DNA from: Longirhabdus pacifica
GTDB lineage: Bacteria > Bacillota > Bacilli > Paenibacillales > DSM-105158
DNA: 64,000 nucleotides
Assembly: GCF_004115085.1 (NCBI RefSeq)
Contig: NZ_QXJP01000013.1
Coordinates: 1 to 64,000, forward strand
Direction: 5' to 3'
In this document: positions 19,160 to 29,800 of the stretch, piece after piece
Layout: each line of letters begins with the position of its first letter
How positions within the stretch are numbered: position 1 is the stretch's first letter
Translations under genes and position numbers: made by a program
Notes under the pieces: model-generated
The model's database searches: none
What the model was told of the DNA's origin: nothing
Seen by the model: the letters and a program-made list of their open reading frames with translations, nothing else

Positions 19160-20412
19160 TTCATCTTCACTCCTACTTGTATTGGATTTACTTCCATTTG
19201 TATGCTATTTACGGCTTTCTCTAAGCAAGCAGTTGTCTCTGATGCAGTGTCTGTATGTGCAATAATATAGCCTATTCTGTCATACGCATTTTGTGGCGTC
19301 CTGATGTCTTTCCCTAACTTTGCTGTTACTACTACTTGTTTTACTCCTTCCATTTGCTCCACTGCTTCAACCCCTTTGACAGACACTAATGTACCCGTTT
19401 GATTAGGTTGAATAAATCGTATGCCAGCGACCCCGTTACTACGTAGAGCATGCGCCGTTGGCCCTTGCAAAAAACATCGTATTTGCTGCTCTAGTACGTC
19501 CACCCCTGTTGTATGATGAATGAGCTCTGGTATCATTCCACCAGCCATCCGCCCATTCATCTCAATAATAGAACAACCCTCTTCTGTCCATTTAACCTCG
19601 GTATGCGTGGCTCCATTCTCTATGCCAACTGCGTCTATCGCTTGTCGCACTGTCTCTATCATATGACGCTCTTGCTCTAAGGCTAGTGTTGCTGGAAATT
19701 GATGACCTGCTTCCACGAAGTAAGGAAAACCAGAAACATACTTTTTTGTAATGCCAAGTACCATCGTTTCCCCTTGCCAACTTAACATTTCTACACTGTA
19801 CTCATCACCTGCAACAAACTGTTCGATAAGCACAACAGAAGCGTTTTGTTGTCCTCTCACATTATAAGTAGTAGACAGAATGTGTTGCACTTGCTTCTCC
19901 ACTTGCTGTAGCGTTTCACAGTACAATACATTATTAGATCCACTATCATCAACTGGTTTGACAATACAGGGCAATCCTATTTTATCTAAAGCCTCATTGA
20001 TTTGTGTCCTATGTTTTAGAGCATAAAAATGTGGCTGCTTTACTTTCGATGTCGCCAACTGTTGTCGAGTAAAGTATTTATTTCGAACATTCTTCATAGA
20101 GTTTAATGAATTCCCGCATAATTCAAAACACGATGCTAGATAAGCTACAGTCTCTAAATAAAATTCACTTGTCGTCATGATTCCTGCTATATGTGATCTA
20201 TCAACCGTTGTTTCTACTACATGCTTAAGCTGCTCCACATCATTAGTGTTACACGTAATAACACGGCTTCCCGTCTCTTCTAATCCGCGATATCGTTGTG
20301 GTTTATTTGTAAAAAAGAAAGGTTGATAACCGAGTGCTGTCACCTTTTTCAAAGCTAACATGCCTGTACCTGTTGTATTGGCTTCAATGAATATGACGAT
20401 AGTATTAGACAT
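19156..20412 (-). CDS. ATP-grasp family carboxylate-amine ligase
   Basis: 418-residue ATP-grasp ligase. The N-terminal pre-ATP domain begins NTIVIFIEANTTG. The ATP-binding part shows PCIVKPVDDSGSNNV near residue 150, EQFVAGDEYSVE near 205, and the metal-binding EMNGRMAGG near 280. Such enzymes join a carboxylate to an amine through an acyl phosphate. Start at 20412 (ATG TCT) has AAAGGAG upstream and overlaps the PLP-enzyme gene by 8 bp, so coupling is likely. Homologues often sit beside argininosuccinate-lyase and cysteine-synthase-like genes in amino-acid-derived pathways. Its substrate here is unknown; it may tailor the diamino acid or peptide. Confidence 0.82.
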   Translation of the reverse strand: MSNTIVIFIEANTTGTGMLALKKVTALGYQPFFFTNKPQRYRGLEETGSRVITCNTNDVEQLKHVVETTVDRSHIAGIMTTSEFYLETVAYLASCFELCGNSLNSMKNVRNKYFTRQQLATSKVKQPHFYALKHRTQINEALDKIGLPCIVKPVDDSGSNNVLYCETLQQVEKQVQHILSTTYNVRGQQNASVVLIEQFVAGDEYSVEMLSWQGETMVLGITKKYVSGFPYFVEAGHQFPATLALEQERHMIETVRQAIDAVGIENGATHTEVKWTEEGCSIIEMNGRMAGGMIPELIHHTTGVDVLEQQIRCFLQGPTAHALRSNGVAGIRFIQPNQTGTLVSVKGVEAVEQMEGVKQVVVTAKLGKDIRTPQNAYDRIGYIIAHTDTASETTACLEKAVNSIQMEVNPIQVGVKMK

Positions 20413-21439
20413 GTTCAAATACTCCTTTCATTTCAGCATAAGACCAATGCTCTACGGTTGTCTGATTCGATACTCGTTGAGGTTCCCTCGGTAAAACAAG
20501 ATTGTGTATTCCTTTCTCTTGGTGATAAGCAGAATGATATATATTGTGTGCGTATCGGTCTCCACGATCAGGCAAGATTGCTACGATGTTAACGGACTCT
20601 TTTACTTGTTGACTAATATAACGAGCTACAGCATACACAGAGCCCGAGGAGTTGCCCGCAAAAATCTGTTGCTCTTTAGCGAGCTGTAATGTCGCAGCAA
20701 AAGCTTCCTCATCATTCAACCAATGCACCTCATCTACTAATGCATGTTGCACGTTTTTAGCAATGAGAGAATTGCCTAAGCCTCCTTGTAAACGTTTTGG
20801 ACGATCAGGTTGACCGAATATGACACTACCTACTGCATCAACCGCCACTACTTTTAAATTGGGATGATACTGTTTGAGTGCCTTTGCTGTTCCACATAAC
20901 GAACCCCCACTACCAACAGAACCGATTAATATATCCACTTGCGGTATATCTGCTACTATCTCTTCAGCACATTGAATATAGGCATTGGGATTATCAGGAT
21001 TTTCATATTGTCGAGGCCAAAATGCGGACGGCATTTCTTGTAACATTTGTTGTAATCGTTCAAGGCGAGCACTCTGCCAACCTTGCGCACTCATTTTATC
21101 TACAACGTGAACATGGCATCCTAACGACGTCAATTTTGCAAGCGTAATGGAATCGATACGTGGATCGGTTACGATGTGTACTTCATGCCCTAAATATGTA
21201 CCAACCAGAGCCACACCACAAGCCAATGTACCTGATGAACTCTCGATAATTGGTGCACCATCCAACAGTTCTCCTCTACGTTTCGCTTCCAAAATAATAT
21301 GTTTTGCGACGCGATCCTTCATTCCAAAAGGATTCTGCAACTCTAGCTTTCCATATACATTTCCTTTACAACATGAATCTAATTTCAACCGAACGAGCGG
21401 GGTATTGCCAATACAATCTAGCATCGTATCTCTAATCAC
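20405..21439 (-). CDS. PLP-dependent beta-replacement enzyme (cysteine synthase-like), probable diamino acid synthase
   Basis: 344-residue fold-type II PLP enzyme. The Schiff-base lysine lies in NPFGMKDR near residue 42, as in cysteine synthase and SbnA. The loop that is TSGNTG in cysteine synthase reads SSSGTLAC here, so the conserved Asn near PLP is changed. The phosphate-binding loop GSVGSGGSLCG is intact. The start is GTG at 21439 behind a perfect AAGGAGG. With the GHMP kinase and lyase homologues just upstream, I infer it replaces the phosphate of O-phospho-threonine (or serine) with an amine donor to build 2,3-diaminobutyrate (or 2,3-diaminopropionate). Confidence 0.8.
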   Translation of the reverse strand: MIRDTMLDCIGNTPLVRLKLDSCCKGNVYGKLELQNPFGMKDRVAKHIILEAKRRGELLDGAPIIESSSGTLACGVALVGTYLGHEVHIVTDPRIDSITLAKLTSLGCHVHVVDKMSAQGWQSARLERLQQMLQEMPSAFWPRQYENPDNPNAYIQCAEEIVADIPQVDILIGSVGSGGSLCGTAKALKQYHPNLKVVAVDAVGSVIFGQPDRPKRLQGGLGNSLIAKNVQHALVDEVHWLNDEEAFAATLQLAKEQQIFAGNSSGSVYAVARYISQQVKESVNIVAILPDRGDRYAHNIYHSAYHQEKGIHNLVLPREPQRVSNQTTVEHWSYAEMKGVFEHV

Positions 21440-21483
21440 GATATATTCCTCCTTCGCTATCCCTAAACATCCCAAGCATCTCC

Positions 21484-22389
21484 TTAAGAAATAGAATGAT
21501 AAATCGTCACCTCTCCTGCCAACTCATAGAGCTTATCATAGGCCGTTTGCAGTTGTTGTGTATAATGCTCATCTTCTGGTGAAAGCAAAATGCCAATGCA
21601 CGTACCGCTGTGCGTGACAATAACACCTAAAGCATGAATGACATTACATATTTCCATGACATGTTCGAAGAATTTTTTCTTTTTTAATTTTTGATTCAAT
21701 ACAGCACTATGGGTAGAAATTTCACCTATTCTCTTTAGATCTTGTGCGGTTATCGCTTTAGCAATATTTTTTAGTAGTTGATCAAACCCCTGCTTCTCTT
21801 CTTCTGTAAATGGCTTAGGAAATTGATTGAATTCAACCGTATCTACTTCGCCCCCTTCATCAATACTAACGATGGTAAGTGGAGGCAGCATACCGAGAAA
21901 CTGTTGTAATTTCACTCTTCGATGGTAAAAAGATACGACACCTTCATACATCACACCATCCGTTGGCTCAATTTGGTGTAACATCGTTTCTAACTGTTCC
22001 TCTTCTAATTCGATGTCAAAGCAATGACTTATCGCTCGCGCCGTAGCTACTAAATCGGCAGAAGAACTGGCCAATCCTTTTCCAACGGGAACCGTACTGA
22101 CAATCTCCAACATTCCCCCTTGTGGAAGATTGAAATACTTCAAAATATTTTTAGCTAATTGCGCTGACTTTTTCTTACTACTTGGTGAGACAATCAACTC
22201 TTCTCGATCTGGTTGGGATGTGAAAATAACGGTAGAGTAGCGTTGAATAGGTAATGTTACTAAAAAATCTTGATCATCACTGCCTACCCCTTGTAGTAAT
22301 TCACCGAATGTTCCAAACGCAGTTCCTTTTCCAATACGACAAAATAAAGATTGTTCTTGTAACTGTGTTTTTAGTTGCATATTTTTCAC
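21484..22389 (-). CDS. GHMP kinase, PduX/L-threonine-kinase-like
   Basis: 301-residue GHMP-family kinase. The start motif GTAFGTFGELLQG is characteristic of PduX-type L-threonine kinases. The ATP loop is PVGKGLASSSAD near residue 100, and a C-terminal GHMP motif contains VTHSGTCIGILL. Threonine kinase makes O-phospho-L-threonine, normally for cobamide synthesis. No cobamide gene is present, whereas a beta-replacement PLP enzyme and a lyase homologue are, so the phosphate is more likely a leaving group for diamino acid formation. AGAGGTG precedes the ATG. It lies 18 bp from the lyase gene and 44 bp from the PLP gene. Confidence 0.83.
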   Translation of the reverse strand: MKNMQLKTQLQEQSLFCRIGKGTAFGTFGELLQGVGSDDQDFLVTLPIQRYSTVIFTSQPDREELIVSPSSKKKSAQLAKNILKYFNLPQGGMLEIVSTVPVGKGLASSSADLVATARAISHCFDIELEEEQLETMLHQIEPTDGVMYEGVVSFYHRRVKLQQFLGMLPPLTIVSIDEGGEVDTVEFNQFPKPFTEEEKQGFDQLLKNIAKAITAQDLKRIGEISTHSAVLNQKLKKKKFFEHVMEICNVIHALGVIVTHSGTCIGILLSPEDEHYTQQLQTAYDKLYELAGEVTIYHSIS

Positions 22390-22407
22390 CTCTACGAAAA
22401 ATATTGA

Positions 22408-23874
22408 TCACCTTCTCCAACACGCAATCCAATTTTCATATAATGTATACTGTGCTTGTATTTCTTCTTTCTGTAACAGAAGCATCTTGTTTACTTCATC
22501 AGGATGAGTAGAACCTGCTGTCCGTTTATTCCAAACATTGTACTCTACCTCAAACATTTGCCGGAGTTGCTTCGCTTCGATTTGTATGTCATATCCTTGT
22601 TCACTACATAATGTTGTTAGAGTTTGCACGTCTACAGAAAGAGGATCTCTCTCCTGCTGAATCATTTGAACGATATATTTTCCCGATAGTACTTGTGCTT
22701 GGCGATATGGAATATGAAACGTTGCTGTTAATAGATTTGCTAAACTAAAACCACCGAAAAAACCATGTCGGCAATGCTCGTTCAACCGTTCCGTATGAAA
22801 GGACAAATGGGTCATGACTAAACTAGATAGTGTAAGTATGTCCATCATATTTTTCATCATGGGATAGAAATGACTTCCCCCTTCTTTTGCCGTTTCAACC
22901 AAATTGGTATAAGGTGTATTGCGCTGCGCACTGTTGAAATCATTAAAGTAAGCGAGCATGTGCGCTGTTTTCCCCCGAATGCGTTCCAATATAGGGAAGT
23001 TTTTTTTCTGTGGCATAGCTGAAGATATACCTGATAATGCATCAGGAAGATCAATAAACTGATACTCACTGCTGCCCCAAGTAATGACATCTGTTAGAAA
23101 TCTACTTAGTGTCGTGCTAATAACCGTCAATTCACCTGAAATAAGCAGCATCCATTCTTTTGATGCTATCCCACTTAGTGCATGTCTAACAGGTTGCTTA
23201 AATCCTAATGCGGTGGCCATTTCATCACGATCCCATTCTAGCTCAGCACCTGCCATTGCTCCTGATCCTAATGGACATTCATTCAGCTCATCCAATAACC
23301 TTTGCAATCTCTTTGTACCTTTTATCCATTGTTCATTTAAAGCGGCGAAGTAAAATCCAACCGTAATCACTTGCGCTGACTGATAATGGGTGTATCCTGG
23401 CATAGGTTGTTCCGTATACGTTTGTGCCAATACAAGCACAACTTCAGCAAAGTGTAAACACGCCTTAACGATATGACGTAGTTGATCTCTCATAAACATC
23501 ACTTGTGCTGTAGCTTGTACATCGTTGCGACTGCGATCCATATGCCATGCTGGAACGGGATGGTCAAGTCGCTTTTCCACATAGTGCTCGATAGCAAATA
23601 AAATATCTGTCATATTCTCTTCAGAACATGCAAGTAATTTTTCTTTATTCAGTTCATCTAGCAACACGTGGATTTGCAATTTATCCTCTGAGGTAAGTAG
23701 CCCCATTTGCTCATATTGTGTCGTTAATATTTTTTCAATTTCGATATAGTATGGGAGATAGTGAATAAGTTCGAAATCAAATTGCGGCTTCAAGATATGC
23801 TCCACGACAATATTGCTAGGTGATGCTTTAATTCTTCCAGTTAACGCTGGCTCATTTTCAACATGAGACTGCAA
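22408..23874 (-). CDS. Argininosuccinate lyase/fumarase-superfamily lyase
   Basis: 488-residue homologue of argininosuccinate lyase. It has HMDRSRNDVQAT near residue 117 and the mobile signature loop ISSAMPQKKNF near 280 containing the catalytic Ser. Such enzymes eliminate fumarate from an N-substituted aspartate. No other arginine gene is present. I infer that it removes fumarate from an aspartate adduct formed by the PLP enzyme and so frees the second amine. The TTG at 23874 is preferred, since AAGGAGGTG lies ideally upstream; an ATG at 23904 would overlap the NRPS by 8 bp and has a weaker site. Confidence 0.8.
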   Translation of the reverse strand: MQSHVENEPALTGRIKASPSNIVVEHILKPQFDFELIHYLPYYIEIEKILTTQYEQMGLLTSEDKLQIHVLLDELNKEKLLACSEENMTDILFAIEHYVEKRLDHPVPAWHMDRSRNDVQATAQVMFMRDQLRHIVKACLHFAEVVLVLAQTYTEQPMPGYTHYQSAQVITVGFYFAALNEQWIKGTKRLQRLLDELNECPLGSGAMAGAELEWDRDEMATALGFKQPVRHALSGIASKEWMLLISGELTVISTTLSRFLTDVITWGSSEYQFIDLPDALSGISSAMPQKKNFPILERIRGKTAHMLAYFNDFNSAQRNTPYTNLVETAKEGGSHFYPMMKNMMDILTLSSLVMTHLSFHTERLNEHCRHGFFGGFSLANLLTATFHIPYRQAQVLSGKYIVQMIQQERDPLSVDVQTLTTLCSEQGYDIQIEAKQLRQMFEVEYNVWNKRTAGSTHPDEVNKMLLLQKEEIQAQYTLYENWIACWRR

Positions 23875-23896
23875 CCTCTTCACCTCCTTATGGACA

Positions 23897-26800
23897 TTAA
23901 GCATTTACACTCCATATGTTCAATCGCTCTAAATAGTGTTTCATTTCATTAGCAAGCTGCTCTACGTTTGGAATTTGTAACATCGTATAATGGTTTCCTT
24001 CCTGTTCACGTACAGTTAGCTCACCTTGTATTAAGCGTTCCCATCCTAAGGCCTCTCCTCTTTTCTCATGCTTTTCTCCCTTGGCTTTGATAAGTAGAGC
24101 TGATCCATCATACGATGCTGGCTTGTAAGATCGCCTGGCTCGTAAATGACTTGTAAATAGCGCATAGGACTGTAAAATATCTTCTCTCATGTTCAAGTCT
24201 TCACCAAACTGTTTCTCCAAGTGCTCTATCAGCATATTCATTTTGTCATCATCATTTTTTAGTTGTCGAAAAGCTAGTAAATTGGATTCAGACCACGATG
24301 CGCCATAACGTTGTGCTAAATCATACGCAAAATGGGACACATCATCATTTACTTCATCAGATATCTCCGCTGGCACCACAGCATCTAATAGCATTAGGGA
24401 AACTTGTTCACCTTGCATTCTTAATTGCTGTCCCATTTCGAAAGCAACGATGCCGCCAAATGACCAACCAGCAAGTTGATAAGGTCCCACCGGTTGAACT
24501 TTTTTTATTTCTTTTACATAAAAAGCAGCCATTTGCTCTATGGAGCTGATCGTAACATCCCGATCCACCAGTCCCCTTGCCTGTAAACCATATACGGGTT
24601 GATGCTCTCCTAATGCCTTCGCAAGTTCACTATAGTGAAGTACGTGCCCACCAATGGGATGCAGTATGAAAAGGGGCGCGTGAATTCCTTTTGATTGTAT
24701 AGTTACGATGCATTGCTTTTCCTCACTTCTTTGCTCCTCACTTTTGTGAAGGAACTTCGCCAGTTGTTCAATCGTATCTTTCTCAAACAACACAGCCAGT
24801 GGAACTTTGATTTCAAAAGCTTCCTCTATGGCATGTACGCACTGAATAGCCAATAAAGAATGCCCTCCTAATTCAAAAAAGTGATCCGTCACACCGATAG
24901 AGGAATGCTGAAGCAGTCGTTCCCATATCATAACAAGCTGTCTTTCTGTCTCGTTTCTTGCAACTATCCTCTCCGTATGCTCTTGAGATGGCGTCATACC
25001 TCTTTTACTCCACAATGCAGAATGATCCATTTTGCCACTGGAGTGAACAGGAAATGATGCAATACATACTATTTCTGAAGGCACCATATAATCAGGAAGC
25101 TTTTTCTTTATATGTTGTTTTACTATCGATACAGATACCTGCCCTCGCAATTTTATAAAGGCCACTATACGCTGTTCTTTTGCTAAGACGACGGCTTGCT
25201 CCACTTGAGGGTGCTGTAATAGTACAGTCGTAATTTCACCCAATTCTATTCTTAGCCCTCTTAACTTGATTTGCTGATCATTGCGACCTATAAATGCTAT
25301 ATCACCGTCCGCTGTATACTTTGCCATATCTCCCGTTCTATATAATCTTTCACCAGCAATGAAGGGATGTGGGACAAATTTTTCTTCTGTTAAATCTGGA
25401 CGACGTAGGTAACCTCTTGCTAACCCCATTCCACTAATATGCAACTCCCCTTCTACTCCAATTGGAACAGGTTGCATATAACGATCTAATACGTAAGCTT
25501 GTACATTTTGTATAGGTCGGCCAATCGGAATATCATCTATTCGGGTATTGTCTGAACATTGCCAAGCTGTTGCATTAATGGTGGTTTCCGTTGGGCCATA
25601 ACGATTGATTAAATCTGCAGATAATGTCGCAAACCATTTTTGTTGTAAATCCACCGTCAGCTTCTCTCCTCCGCTAAAACCACGACGAAGAGAAGTACAT
25701 TCTGCTACCCTTTTTTCATCCAAAAACACATTTAACATCGAAGGGACAAAGTGGATGGTCGTCACCTGTTGTTCTATTATTCGTTCCACTAAGTAAGCCG
25801 GATCACGCTCTCCTCCTGATTTTGCAATAACAACACATGCACCTGTAGTTAGCGGCCAAAATATTTCTACAACGGAAGCATCAAAGCTCATAGAAGCTTT
25901 AAACATCATTCGATCTGACTCATTAAAACCATACATAGAACGCGAATCTAGTTCATTTACTACGGAACGATGTTCAATCATCACCCCTTTTGGTTTTCCT
26001 GTTGATCCTGATGTGTACATGACGTAAGCTAATTGCTTGCCGCCTGAGGAGTCGGCTTCAAATGTAGTAGAATAAGTGGCAATTCGCTCTTTTTCACGCT
26101 CTATGAACATGGACTTCCATACTTCAGCTCCTGTGAAGCGTTTATCCATATGTTCCTCGAACAAAATAAGAACGGGCTTTGCATCGTCTATCATGTATTG
26201 CAGCCTAGTAATCGGATAGCTTGGATCTAGAGGTAAATATGCTGCGCCAATTTTAAAAATAGCTAACATAGAGATGATGCATTCAGATGAACGAGATAAA
26301 CAAAGTCCTACAATGTCTCCTTTTTTTACTCCTTCATGTTGGAGCGCATGGGCCAATTGATTCGCTCTATCGTTTAGCTGACGGTAAGTGTATACTTGCT
26401 GCTCTTCGATGATCGCCTCTGCATCTGGATGTCGTTTCACCTGTTCTTCAACCACTTCGTGCAGACCTTTTTCTTCTATGGTCTGATGGGTATCATTCCA
26501 ATCTACTATCATGGTGTTTTTTTCTGCAGTATTTAAAATAGGTATTTCCTGTATCCGTTCATCTGGATGTTGCATCACACTTCGTAATAGATTCATAAAG
26601 TGCCTTACCATCCGCTCCACCGTTTCATGGTGAAATAAGTCAGTATTATACTTAAATATTCCCTGCATGAACGTATCTTTCTCTTCCATCGATAACAACA
26701 CATCGAATTTCACACTATCGATTTCATCTGACATCGTGGTTATTTGCAGGTTATTTTCATCCATATCCAGCTTCATTTCGCTTTGCAGCGCAAACATCAC

Positions 26801-29800
26801 TTGAAACAAAGGTGTTTCATTCCATTTTCTTTGATCGCTAACCGCTTGGACTATTTTCTCAAATGGAACGTCTTGATGTGCATAAGCTTGTAACGTCACT
26901 TCTTCCACGCGTTGTAAAAGCTCAATAAAAGTTGGGTTTCCTTCTACATTCGTTCTGATTGGCAACGTATTAACAAAACAACCGACAAGACCTTCGAGCT
27001 CCACCCTACTTCTGCCCGCTACAGGCGTTCCTACGACAATATCTTGCATTCCTGAATATCGAGATAAAAATAAATTAAATACGGCAAACAAAGTCATAAA
27101 CATGGTGACTTGCTGTTGTTGACTCCACGCTTTTAGTTCAACATATAGGTCTTCTTCTACGGTAAAAGAAACAGAAGAACCTCGATATGTCTGCACATCA
27201 GGTCGTGGATAATCTAACGGCAGTGTTAATGTCGGTAAGTTCCCACTTAAGTGCTCTTTCCAATATGTCATCTGCTTTTCGAGTAAGCCTTTTTCGTACA
27301 CACTACGTTGCCATACAGCAAAGTCACTATAATCAATCGGTAAAGCAGGAAGCGAAGGGGATGCACCCTTGACCATTGCGGCATACATTAACTGAAATTC
27401 CTTGATTAAAATGGACATGGACCAACCATCAGAAATAATATGATGCATATTAATTACAAATACATGTGCTGCTTTGTCCAAACGAATCAAGTGAAAACGA
27501 ATGAGTGGAAACTGATCTAAATCAAATGGATGTTTCACATGCTTTTGGATCATTCGCTTCAACGCGAATTGCTTCTCCTTATGTTCTAAGTGACTTACGT
27601 CTTGTCGATGTAAGCTTTGCCAAGCGTTTTCTCCTATGACTTGCATAAGCTGGCTTCCTTGTTTCACAAACGTTGTTCGCAATCCAGCATGTCGCCTCAT
27701 CAATGCATTTATTGTTTTTTCCAGAGCCTCAACGTTTAAATCCCCTTCCAAATGCAATGTAATTGGTATGTTATATACGTCTGATTTACCCATAATTTGA
27801 TCCAGTACCCACAGGCGTTCTTGTGCAAAAGAAAGTGGCAACGGTTCATCTTTAGTCTTATGAGTAGATAAGAAGGATGGAATCGACGATAAAGATTCGG
27901 AAGATGCTAATACATCATTAGACTGCTCCACTTTTTGCATTGTTTCTACCACTTGTGCAAGTTCAACTATCGTCGGCGAGCCAAACAACACCTTCAATGA
28001 AACACGCAGTTGTAATTGCATATGAATACGCGTGATGACCTGTGTTGCTAATAAAGAATGACCTCCAAGCTCAAAGAAATTGTCGTGTATACCAATAGGT
28101 GATACTGCTAATACTTCCTCCCAAATTACAACCAATTTCTTTTCTATCGTTGTTTTAGGTGCAACATAATCGACATCCAATGAGGCCTTCAGATCGGGAG
28201 CTGGCAATGCTCTCCGATTGACTTTTCCATTGACATCTAGTGGAAATTGCTCTAACCAAATATACGCTGATGGGATCATGTACGCCGGCACCTTATCTTT
28301 TAGCGTAGTTTTTAAAGTAGAAACGTCTACCGTCTTATCTCCTTCACTTACAAGATAAGCTACTAATTGCTTGTTTGCTGTTGAATCCTCATGAACCATA
28401 ACGAAAGCTGCTTGTATATGCGGATGCGATAGTAAACCGTTTTCAATTTCACTTAATTCAATACGGAAACCGCGTATTTTTACTTGATTATCTTTTCTAC
28501 CTATAAATTGAATGGTTCCATCCCATGTGTAACGAACAATATCCCCACTTTGATATAGGCGTTGATTGGATTTAAAAGGATGAGGAATAAATGTATCTGC
28601 TGTCCATTCTGGTCGATTCAAATACCCAGTTGCTAAACCATCTCCACCGATATAAAGTTCACCTGCAACTCCAATGGGAACTGGCTGTCTGTACGCATCC
28701 AATACATACACTTCTGTATTGGCAATTGGAGTACCTATGGAAACCGTCGCACCAACTTGATCTGCATGCGTCATACGATGACATGTCGTTACGGTTGTAT
28801 TTTCAGTAGGACCATACGCGTTAATAACAGTACAACCTTTTAATGTTTGCAATGCTTTTTTGACGTGAGGAACAGATAGTACATCTCCTCCTGAAATGAG
28901 CAAACGAAGAGGTTGGAGACGATGAACATAGTAGTCTATCATTTGATGGAATAAACCTGCGGTTAAAAATAAAATCGTCACACGTTGGTGCTCAATCGCA
29001 TCGGCTATTTCTTCCAGCGTCGCTTGGTCTTTCAATACAGCCAAACATGCTCCATTTAACAAACTACCCCAAATTTCCATCGTTGCAGCATCAAATGAGA
29101 TGGTAGATGCTTGCAGCCATATATCCTCCTCACGAACATCCATCAAGGCATCGTTATTTTTCACTAGCCTGACTACACCACGATGAGGAATACACACGCC
29201 TTTCGGCTTTCCTGTTGAGCCAGACGTATAGTTAATGTAGGCTAATTGTTCTGCTCCTCGTGCATGTGAAAGATTCTCTATACTTTGATTTCGTATCGCT
29301 TCTACATGATCGTCCACACTGACCGTAGTAACATCATACGAAAGAAGTTGATGTTCTTGTTTACTTTGCGTCAGCATCAAGGATACTTCTGCATCTTCCA
29401 GCATATAACGAAACCTTTCCTCTGGTAGATTGAGATCAAACGGAACATAAACCGCCCCAACCTTTAAAATAGCAAGTAAACTAATGACCAGATCCGCTGA
29501 CCTTTCCATGCATACTCCAACATGATCTCCATGTTTCACATCCCAGTCCCGCAGTTGATGAGCTAATTGATTCGCCGCATCATTAAGTTCTTGATACGTT
29601 AATGATTGATGATGATCTTGTAGAGCCAACTTATTACTGTGATGCTCCACTACCCGCTCAAAAACCTCATGTATAGTAAGTTCACGTGGATATTGTACTG
29701 TTGTGTTGTTCCTTGCTATTAACGATTCCTCCTCTTCTTTCGTAAGGAGAGGCAGCTGTGTTATAGCGGAAGTCGTATCCTTGATCATGTGTTCAAGTAT

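Noticed and set aside
22408..23874. Arginine biosynthesis argH
   Set aside because: No argG or other arginine gene; it is flanked by NRPS, kinase and PLP enzyme in one operon.
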